DNA of 7,969 nucleotides, from the NCBI GenBank assembly GCA_018968995.1, contig JAGWZD010000084.1, positions 1 to 7,969 of the forward strand. Reading direction: 5' to 3'. Under the pieces are notes generated by a model. That model searched no databases. It saw only the letters and a list, made by a program, of their open reading frames with translations, and had not been told where the DNA came from. A program made the translations under genes and the position numbers. Positions within the stretch are counted from its first letter, which is position 1. Each line of letters begins with the position of its first letter. This document shows, in pieces, positions 1 to 7,210 of this stretch. The DNA comes from Bdellovibrionales bacterium (GTDB lineage Bacteria; Bdellovibrionota; UBA1018).

Positions 1-1276
<1,276 letters not shown>

Positions 1277-1315
1277 TTCCAGGTAACAGTATCGGAAACC
1301 CAGGACTTCATCCAG

Positions 1316-1344
1316 TTGCCTCCGGGGCACTGCCGTGGTGTAGT
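1316..1344 (+). promoter_or_regulatory. Weak candidate sigma70-type promoter for the hisC operon
   Basis: TTGCCT (1316-1321) and TGTAGT (1339-1344) are separated by 17 bp in the divergent gap ahead of hisC. The match to consensus is poor (3/6 and 4/6). A transcript from it would start almost on the hisC ATG, and no Shine-Dalgarno is visible there, so a leaderless or near-leaderless mRNA is one reading. This is a by-eye guess; the true promoter could lie elsewhere, including inside the pseudouridine synthase gene. Confidence 0.2.
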
Positions 1345-1353
1345 CGATCAGTC

Positions 1354-2508
1354 ATGTTTGAGCTTCCGCAACCCCCTGAGTACATCCGCTCTTTGAAGCC
1401 CTACGTGCCTGGGAAGCCCATTGAGGAGACCCAGCGCGAGTACGGCCTCAAGAGGGTGGTGAAGCTTGCCTCAAATGAAAATCCGTTTGGACCTAGTCCC
1501 CGAGCGGTGGCCGCAGCCCGAAAGTCCCTCAAGGAGTCGCACCGATATCCCGACTCTGCTGCTTACTCGCTCCGGAAAGCATTATCGACTCACCTGTCAA
1601 CGGCTCATCGGACAGTGGCGCCTAACGAGCTTTTACTGGGTAATGGGTCCAATGAACTCATCGATCTTCTCATTCGAACTTATTCGGTTTCAGGGGATGC
1701 CATTGCCACTTCACAGGCCGCATTTGTGGCGTACCGTGTTTGTGCTCAAGCGCATGGAGTTCGAGTTTTAGAGGCGCCACTGACTGAGGACATGCGATTT
1801 GATCTGGGAGCAATCCTCGATTCTGTTCGTCGGGACTCACGAGTAAAGTTGGTTTTTATAGCGAACCCCAATAACCCCACCGGAACTCATAATACTTCAT
1901 TGGAAATTCGAGAATTTCTGGAGTCTTTAGCCAAGATTCGCCGTGGCTCAGTAATCTGTGTTTTAGACTATGCCTATTGGGAGTACGTGAGTAGCCACCG
2001 AGGAAAAGAGGCGATTCCTGATCCTCTTGTTCTTCAGTTGGAGTTTCCAAATGTTGTGGTTCTTCGCACTTTTTCAAAAGTGTATGGTCTAGCTGGTTTC
2101 CGCATGGGCTACGCGATCGGCTCTGCGGCCTTGTTGTCTTATTGTGAGCGGATTCGGATGCCCTTTAATTTGGCAACGCCTTCCATGGCTGCGGCCGAGG
2201 CAGCGCTCGCGGATAAGGCGCATGTCAGGCGTGCAGTCAGTGAAAACAAAAGGGCCATGATTTTTTGGCAAAAAGAACTCTCTCGTTTGTCGATTCCCTA
2301 TTGGCCGAGCCAAGGCAATTTTCTTTTGGTGAATACTCGCGTTGGGATGGGCATGTCAGGTCCGGAAGTTTTCGAGAAGAGCCTGAAATTAGGGGTCATT
2401 TTTCGGCCAGTGGCAAACTATGGGTTAGACGATGCACTTCGAATTTCGATGGGCACCATGCTTGAGAATCGTATCGCCGTGCGAGCGCTTGAGAGATTGA
2501 AGGGGTAG
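1354..2508 (+). CDS. hisC: Histidinol-phosphate / aromatic aminotransferase (HisC family)
   Basis: This is a PLP-dependent class I/II aminotransferase of 384 residues, somewhat longer than the usual 350-370. HisC converts imidazole acetol phosphate and glutamate to histidinol phosphate; many members also act on prephenate, phenylpyruvate or hydroxyphenylpyruvate. Motifs seen: SLKPYVPGKP (residues 13-22), LASNENPFGPSP (38-49), LGNGSNELI (95-103), NPNNPTGT (171-178), Asp205 and Tyr208 of VLDYAY for the cofactor, Lys242 in TFSKVYGLAGFRMGY as the Schiff-base lysine, and Arg250 for the cofactor phosphate. Relative to E. coli HisC there seem to be a few extra residues around 213-224, before the lysine. 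The SLKPYVPGKP opening and the position directly before cmk (7 nt) suggest the HisC2/aromatic branch, because proteobacteria often place hisC in an aromatic supraoperon with tyrA, aroA and cmk. No his gene is near. The ATG at 1354 has no obvious Shine-Dalgarno, but it gives the expected N-terminus. Confidence 0.9.
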   Translation: MFELPQPPEYIRSLKPYVPGKPIEETQREYGLKRVVKLASNENPFGPSPRAVAAARKSLKESHRYPDSAAYSLRKALSTHLSTAHRTVAPNELLLGNGSNELIDLLIRTYSVSGDAIATSQAAFVAYRVCAQAHGVRVLEAPLTEDMRFDLGAILDSVRRDSRVKLVFIANPNNPTGTHNTSLEIREFLESLAKIRRGSVICVLDYAYWEYVSSHRGKEAIPDPLVLQLEFPNVVVLRTFSKVYGLAGFRMGYAIGSAALLSYCERIRMPFNLATPSMAAAEAALADKAHVRRAVSENKRAMIFWQKELSRLSIPYWPSQGNFLLVNTRVGMGMSGPEVFEKSLKLGVIFRPVANYGLDDALRISMGTMLENRIAVRALERLKG

Positions 2509-2515
2509 ATTCGGT

Positions 2516-3247
2516 ATGAGAGACGCGCTGAAGATTCCGAAGCAAGGACCGGTGATCGCACTTGATGGTCCAGCGGGCACTGGAAAGAGTACTGCGACCA
2601 AACGATTAGCTGAGCGACTTCGATTTGTTCACGTGGATACAGGAGCTCTGTATCGGGCCGTGGCCTATGTTCTTCGCACCCAGGGAAAGTGGCGTTCAGG
2701 AGATACCGAGGAAGAGAGAGTGGCCGCGGAGGAGCTTGCCCGATCTATTCACCTCGAATTTCGTTTCGATTCTGCACTTCTTCCAATGAACCGAATTTAT
2801 GCCAATGGGCAGGATGTGACAGATCACATTCGAACCCCTGAAAATTCACTAGCGGCCTCAGGCGTTTCCTCTCTTCCTGGGGTTCGCGCTGCCCTTCTCG
2901 GACTTCAGCGTCGTCTAGGGTGCCAGGGGCGCTCTATTCTTGAGGGCAGGGATATTGGGACCGTAGTTTTTCCTGACGCAGATGTTAAATTTTTTCTGAC
3001 AGCGAGCCCTGAGGTGAGAGCAAAGCGTAGAATGGCGGAGCTTCAGGCTCAGGGCGGCGATCTTCCATCGCTTCAAGAACTTCAGAATCAAATCGTTACC
3101 CGTGATCAAGCGGACGCGAGTCGTGCTGTGGCCCCTTTGAAGCAGGCCGACGACGCGATTTTGGTGGATACGACTCACCTAGATTTGGATGCTGTTGTGG
3201 AATTGTTGGCAAAAAAAGTGCACGAGCGGCTCGGTCCTATTTCATAA
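2516..3247 (+). CDS. cmk: Cytidylate kinase
   Basis: This enzyme phosphorylates CMP and dCMP to the diphosphates with ATP in the cytoplasm and supplies CTP and dCTP pools. It has 243 residues, slightly above the usual 220-230. Motifs seen: P-loop GPAGTGKST (residues 18-26), VDTGALYRAVA (40-50) of the nucleotide-monophosphate site, the NGQDVTDHIRTPE region (97-109), GRDIGTVVFPDADVKFFLTA (144-163), the lid arginines in RAKRRMAEL (168-176), and RDQADASRAVAPLKQADDA (186-204), matching the family pattern RD..D..R..APL..A. The ATG is preceded by AAGGGG at 2500-2505, inside the last codons of hisC, with a 10-nt spacer. The gap to hisC is 7 nt, so the two are probably co-transcribed. In many proteobacteria cmk is followed by rpsA. 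Here it is followed after four bases by a glycosyltransferase gene. Confidence 0.95.
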   Translation: MRDALKIPKQGPVIALDGPAGTGKSTATKRLAERLRFVHVDTGALYRAVAYVLRTQGKWRSGDTEEERVAAEELARSIHLEFRFDSALLPMNRIYANGQDVTDHIRTPENSLAASGVSSLPGVRAALLGLQRRLGCQGRSILEGRDIGTVVFPDADVKFFLTASPEVRAKRRMAELQAQGGDLPSLQELQNQIVTRDQADASRAVAPLKQADDAILVDTTHLDLDAVVELLAKKVHERLGPIS

Positions 3248-3251
3248 AAAA

Positions 3252-4364
3252 ATGAGCGCATCAGATCGTACTGTACTACCGACTTTCATTTCAGCGACAG
3301 CGCGTATTCTCATTGTTCGTCCGGATCGCTTAGGCGATGTCGTGTTATCGACTCCTGTTTTTGAGGTGGTGCGCCGGCACTATCCTAAGGCCAAAATAGT
3401 TGTCCTGGCGCAAGCTAGAGTGGCTCCGATTCTTCGGGGACTATCCTCGGTAGACGAGGTGCTTGAGTTCGCCCCCGAGGGAAGGCACTCAGGTTGGTTT
3501 GGGTTCTGGCGCTTGGTCTCGGAGCTTCGGCGAGGGGAGTTTGCTCTGGCTGTGGTGCTACAAGCGCCTGCTCTAGTGGCTTGGGCGCTTTTGTTGGCCC
3601 GTATCCCCATCAGAATCGGACCTTGGAGCAAGTGGTATTCATTCCTGGTTTATAATCGCGGAGTCAGACAGAGGCGTTCTCAAGTCGATATGCACGAGGC
3701 TGATTACAACCTTCAGCTTCTGCAGCCTTTAAGAATCTCTGTTGGATCAAAAACAGTGGATACTCGGATCGCTGTTTCAACGGGGGCTCAGCAGGAAGTG
3801 GATCAGTGGTTGAGTTCGCGAGGAATCTCTTCGGACTCACGAGTTTGGGTCGCCATGCATCCCGGGATGGGTGGCAGCGCCTTGAACTGGCCTGAGTCGC
3901 AGTATCTGGATCTCGCACAGGCTCTGCTGACGGGCGGTTACGGGGTAGTGGTGACCGGTGGTCCAGGCGAACAGGGAATTTTAGATCGCTTCATGGAGCA
4001 TCTAGGAAAGGAGTATGCGGGATCCATTCATGTTTATGGAGGGCAATCTGCCTCAGATGTTCAGCGCTTAGCCGCAGTGTACCGGCGAGTGCAACTGGTG
4101 ATCGCGCCCAGCACCGGTCCATTGCATGTCGCCGTAGCTGTAGGCAGTCCAGTGTTGAGCTTTTATCCTCCTATTCGAGTTCAGAGTGCACGGCGATGGG
4201 GGCCCTATCGCGACACTCATGCTGTGGTTCTCACCCCTGAGGTGTATTGTGGTCAGGAGTTTCGTTGCGCGGGGCAGCGATGTGCATCGTTTCCATGTAT
4301 GAAGAGTATTTCGGTGGACCGCGCGCTGATGGAAGTAAGCGCGCTGGTTTCTAAGAGCAAGTAG
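3252..4364 (+). CDS. Glycosyltransferase family 9, ADP-heptose:LPS heptosyltransferase-like
   Basis: This is a GT-B fold sugar transferase of 370 residues. Members such as WaaC, WaaF and WaaQ add heptose to lipid A-core at the cytoplasmic face of the inner membrane. Seen: an N-terminal ILIVRPDRLGDVVLSTP (about residues 19-35; Asp29 lies in the position of the family catalytic or acceptor-side Asp), AMHPGMGGSALNWPESQYLD (about 201-220) as the donor-site HPG loop, VTGGPGE (about 234-240), IAPSTGPLHVAVAVG (about 284-298), and a Cys-rich tail with Cys at 333, 339, 344 and 349, a pattern common near the end of this family. The acceptor cannot be told from sequence, so no waa name is given. Start choice: ATG 3252 follows the cmk stop after AAAA and has no Shine-Dalgarno, suggesting reinitiation by ribosomes ending cmk. 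An in-frame ATG at 3189 inside cmk would add 21 residues unlike the family and is less likely. Confidence 0.85.
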   Translation: MSASDRTVLPTFISATARILIVRPDRLGDVVLSTPVFEVVRRHYPKAKIVVLAQARVAPILRGLSSVDEVLEFAPEGRHSGWFGFWRLVSELRRGEFALAVVLQAPALVAWALLLARIPIRIGPWSKWYSFLVYNRGVRQRRSQVDMHEADYNLQLLQPLRISVGSKTVDTRIAVSTGAQQEVDQWLSSRGISSDSRVWVAMHPGMGGSALNWPESQYLDLAQALLTGGYGVVVTGGPGEQGILDRFMEHLGKEYAGSIHVYGGQSASDVQRLAAVYRRVQLVIAPSTGPLHVAVAVGSPVLSFYPPIRVQSARRWGPYRDTHAVVLTPEVYCGQEFRCAGQRCASFPCMKSISVDRALMEVSALVSKSK

Positions 4365-4385
4365 TGTAGCGTCTAAGAGTCGATC

Positions 4386-4390
4386 GGAGA
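4386..4390 (+). promoter_or_regulatory. Ribosome binding site of tldD
   Basis: GGAGA lies 6 nt before the ATG at 4397, in the 32-nt gap after the glycosyltransferase. It is a normal strong site and supports that start. It suggests tldD is loaded independently of translation of the gene before it. Confidence 0.7.
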
Positions 4391-4396
4391 TTCATT

Positions 4397-5851
4397 ATGT
4401 CCGCAAAGAACCTCAATAAAATATTGAATGAGATTTGTATTTCTCCTGAACTAAAGAAAGCCGAATGGATTGGGCTTAGAGAGGTGCGCGAACGTCACCG
4501 CAGTTTTGTGGGTCAGGATGGCAAGATCCGAGATATCTCCAGCGATAATACTCATGGCATCATGGTGGAGGTTTTTTTTCACGGTCAGATGGGATACTCC
4601 GCCAGCCCGTCGCCTCATGTGTCGGCCGTTCTCGAAAGTGCAATACGAGCCCTTCGGCAAGCCCAGGCAGCATCGAAGTGGTCGGTAGCTCCATTTGACT
4701 TCGGTGCAAGCTCTCCTCGAGTTCGCCCAGTAGCCAAAGGTCATTACGCCTCTCCGAAAAGCGTTAGCACGATGAGCCCGGCCGCGATTTCAGAGCTTGT
4801 TGTAATGATGAGTGGTCGAATGCAGAAGTCATCGAAAATTGTTCAGACTTTGGCTTATATCGACTGTCTCGATGGCGAGAGCAGGCTGGTATCGACCTCA
4901 GGAACAGAAATTGAGCAGGAGCTAGAGGGTATAATTCTTCATTTTCAAGCAACTGCTCAAGATGGATCTATCACCCAAAAAAGAAGCGACGGAGAGAATC
5001 TTCAGGGTAACCAGCAGTACCTTACCGATCCAAGTCTTTGGTTGCGAGTAGATCGAGTGGCAGAACAGTCTTTAGAGTTATTGAGTGCACCAGAGTGCCC
5101 CAATGAGACCACTTCAGTAGTGTTGATGCCCAGTCAGATGACCCTGCAGATTCATGAAAGTATCGGTCATCCGCTAGAGATTGATCGAATACTTGGGGAC
5201 GAGCGTAATTATGCTGGTTGGAGTTTTGTGCGTGCAAAGGATTTTGGAAACCTTCAGTACGGGTCAAAATTATTGAATGTGACTTTTGATCCTACGGTGT
5301 CTGGCGAGCTTGCTTCCTATAGCTTTGATGACGGCGGGAATCCGGCCAAAAGAGAGCATCTGATTCGGGACGGTCTTTTGATTCGAGGCCTGGGTGGTCT
5401 AGAGAGTCAGACTCGTTCGAAAATTCCAGGGGTGGCTAATTTTCGCGCCTCCTCCTGGAATCGTCCACCGGTGGATCGTATGGCTAATATTAACTTAGAA
5501 CCGGGAAGCTCATCTTTTGATCAGATCATTAGTTCGATCGAGAGTGGTATCTTGATGGATACGAATCGTTCTTGGTCTATTGATGATTATCGGAACAAAT
5601 TTCAATTTGGTTGCGAGTACGCCAAGAGAATTCAAAATGGAAAGATTACTCACACGATTCGAAATCCTAACTATCGTGGGATTACGACGCCATTTTGGAA
5701 CGGTCTTAAAATGGTGGGTGAAGCCTCGACGCTGTACACTCATGGAACCCCGAACTGCGGTAAGGCTGAGCCGAATCAGGTGATTCGTGTCGGACATCGA
5801 TCGCCTGTATGTCTCTTTGAGAACGTAGAGGTTTTTGGAGGCGCTAAGTGA
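4397..5851 (+). CDS. tldD: TldD-family metalloprotease, metal-binding subunit
   Basis: TldD pairs with TldE (PmbA) to form a cytoplasmic zinc-dependent protease that degrades unfolded peptides; in E. coli the pair matures microcin B17 and removes the antitoxin CcdA. The protein has 484 residues, the usual size. The N-terminal domain (about 20-130) carries the weakly conserved FVGQDGKIRDISSDNTHGI region. The hallmark is HESIGHPLEIDR at 253-264, with the metal-binding HExxxH (His253, Glu254, His258). The likely third ligand is Cys454 in NCGKAEPNQVIRVGHRSPVC near the C-terminus, where the family has a CGK.gQ..pvg motif. Other family stretches are IDGLLIRGLGGLE-like (about 328-338, read as IRDGLLIRGLGGLE) and GVANFRASSW (about 348-357). 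The full metal site argues for an active enzyme. It overlaps tldE by 4 nt. The substrate is unknown: no precursor peptide, microcin or toxin-antitoxin gene is visible in the window. Confidence 0.92.
   Translation: MSAKNLNKILNEICISPELKKAEWIGLREVRERHRSFVGQDGKIRDISSDNTHGIMVEVFFHGQMGYSASPSPHVSAVLESAIRALRQAQAASKWSVAPFDFGASSPRVRPVAKGHYASPKSVSTMSPAAISELVVMMSGRMQKSSKIVQTLAYIDCLDGESRLVSTSGTEIEQELEGIILHFQATAQDGSITQKRSDGENLQGNQQYLTDPSLWLRVDRVAEQSLELLSAPECPNETTSVVLMPSQMTLQIHESIGHPLEIDRILGDERNYAGWSFVRAKDFGNLQYGSKLLNVTFDPTVSGELASYSFDDGGNPAKREHLIRDGLLIRGLGGLESQTRSKIPGVANFRASSWNRPPVDRMANINLEPGSSSFDQIISSIESGILMDTNRSWSIDDYRNKFQFGCEYAKRIQNGKITHTIRNPNYRGITTPFWNGLKMVGEASTLYTHGTPNCGKAEPNQVIRVGHRSPVCLFENVEVFGGAK
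5837..5841 (+). promoter_or_regulatory. Ribosome binding site deciding the GTG start of tldE
   Basis: GGAGG inside the last codons of tldD sits 6 nt before the GTG at 5848. It supports this GTG as the start and, with the GTGA start/stop overlap, translational coupling of tldD and tldE. Confidence 0.75.
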
Positions 5852-7203
5852 ATAGACCCATTTCATCGTTTCGAGAGCATTTCGAGTCGCTGGTCGATGT
5901 TGCATTTAAGACGTTAAGCACTGCTGAAGTTTTGGCCTGTGAGTTGATCGGTGAAGACAGTCAGTTTGTTCGACTAAACGCCGCGAAGGTAAGGCAGGCC
6001 GGTCAAGTTCAGGATGCATCACTGCGGATGCGGTTGTTTCTGCGGCGGGATGAGGGTGTTCGATCTTTAGAAAATACATTCTCTCTGACAGGTGATTGGA
6101 AGTCTGATGAGTCCCGTTTGATGGCAGTGATCAGTGAAATGCAGAATGAGGTTCAGCGGGTTCCGGTCGATCCTTATGCTGTTTTACCAACAAACCGGGG
6201 ACAGGTATCCCAAATCGAAGAAGGAAAGCTTTTGAATTCCGAGGAAGTGTGCGACCGCCTGCTGTCAGACTGTGTCGGACTCGATTTGGCCGGCATCTAT
6301 GCTGCTGGAGCTGTGATTCGTGGTACCGCAAACAGCCTGGGGCAGAGGCAATGGTTCTATGCAGAGAATTTTTCTTTAGATTACTCACTTTATACTCCGG
6401 CGGAGAAGGCCGTGAAGAGCACCTTTGCGGGTTCGAGATGGAATCGATCCGAATACCTGCAAGATCTCGATCAGTCGAAACGCCTTTTGTCTGCAATGGA
6501 GAATAAGCCGATTCGTCTGAACCGTGGAAATTACCGGGCTTATCTTGCGCCAGCGGCCGTAGCGGACTTGGTAGGGATGTTCTCGTGGGGGTGTGTGAGC
6601 GAGCGTTCGATTCGAAAGGGGGAAAGTCCGCTTCGTTTTTTACGAACTGGCGAACGACGACTATCGTCTCTTTTCTCGCTGACGGAGGATTTTACCCTCG
6701 GTGTTGTTCCGCGATTTAATGGAGAGGGCGACATCGCCCCTGAGCGAGTTCCGTTGATAGAACAAGGGCACTTAGTTGGAAGCTTGGTGCACTCGCGTAC
6801 CGCCTCGGAATATGGCATTTCTTCTAACGGCGCAACGGCGGGCGAGGGCTTCAGATCGCCCAGTATGGACCCGGGAAATCTGAAGCGAGAGGATATCCTG
6901 AAGAGCCTTGGAACCGGCGTTTATCTCAGCAATCTTCACTATCTGAACTGGAGTGATTCTTTTGAGGGGCGTGTTACCGGAATGACTCGATATGCTTGCC
7001 TCTGGGTAGAGGATGGTGAAGTCGTTGGACCCATAGAGACGATGAGATGGGATGATAGCCTCTATCGTTTTTTTGGTTCTGAGCTGCTTGCGATCACAGA
7101 CTTTAGATCGGTCATCGCAGAGACCAGCACCTACCACCATCGCCAGCTCGGTGGGATGTTAATGCCAGGGATCCTTTTAAAAGAGATGAATTTCACTCTT
7201 TAG
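5848..7203 (+). CDS. tldE: TldE/PmbA-family protein, non-metal partner of TldD
   Basis: This is the second subunit of the TldD/TldE protease. It has 451 residues, normal for PmbA. Family features seen: an N-terminal RLNAAKVRQAGQVQD region (about 42-56), VAGI-type segment LDLAGIYAAGAVIRGTANS (about 145-163), a middle YRAYLAPAAVADLVGMF segment (about 229-245) at the position where TldD carries its metal motif, FRSPSMDPGN (about 335-344), and the C-terminal GTGVYLSNLHYLNWSD (355-370) followed by TGMTRYACLWVEDGEVVGPI (377-396). The HExxxH motif is absent, as expected for TldE, so on its own it should not be a metalloprotease. It ends LMPGILLKEMNFTL, an ending I recall from the TldE branch found in deltaproteobacteria and cyanobacteria. 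The start is GTG, in a GTGA overlap with the tldD stop, with a good GGAGG site. It is the last gene of the run and converges on the next gene with 7 nt between stops. Confidence 0.88.
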   Translation: MNRPISSFREHFESLVDVAFKTLSTAEVLACELIGEDSQFVRLNAAKVRQAGQVQDASLRMRLFLRRDEGVRSLENTFSLTGDWKSDESRLMAVISEMQNEVQRVPVDPYAVLPTNRGQVSQIEEGKLLNSEEVCDRLLSDCVGLDLAGIYAAGAVIRGTANSLGQRQWFYAENFSLDYSLYTPAEKAVKSTFAGSRWNRSEYLQDLDQSKRLLSAMENKPIRLNRGNYRAYLAPAAVADLVGMFSWGCVSERSIRKGESPLRFLRTGERRLSSLFSLTEDFTLGVVPRFNGEGDIAPERVPLIEQGHLVGSLVHSRTASEYGISSNGATAGEGFRSPSMDPGNLKREDILKSLGTGVYLSNLHYLNWSDSFEGRVTGMTRYACLWVEDGEVVGPIETMRWDDSLYRFFGSELLAITDFRSVIAETSTYHHRQLGGMLMPGILLKEMNFTL

Positions 7204-7210
7204 CGGATTG

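Noticed and set aside
1277..1330. Extended pseudouridine synthase start at GTG 1330
   Set aside because: It adds 18 residues that do not resemble the family and has no binding site. ATG 1276 gives the expected compact N-terminus.
3189..3251. Upstream start of the glycosyltransferase inside cmk
   Set aside because: The extra 21 residues are simply cmk read in another frame, and the family usually begins shortly before the ILIVRPDRLGD motif.
4350..4379. Direct repeat TCTAAGAG (4350-4357 and 4372-4379) before tldD
   Set aside because: Only 8 bp, two copies, no symmetry; this is expected by chance.
5510..5905. 131-codon minus-strand open frame across the tldD/tldE junction
   Set aside because: It lies opposite two well-supported genes, has a composition typical of reverse-strand translation, and shows no domain or ribosome binding site.
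6131..7140. Three minus-strand open frames (about 90-120 codons) within tldE
   Set aside because: They are antisense shadows of the TldE gene, whose motifs run continuously through the region.
4397..7203. tldD and tldE as a recent tandem duplication or one gene split by frameshift
   Set aside because: They are distinct ancient paralogues with different hallmark motifs, each of normal full length, with a proper stop and start/ribosome binding site between them.
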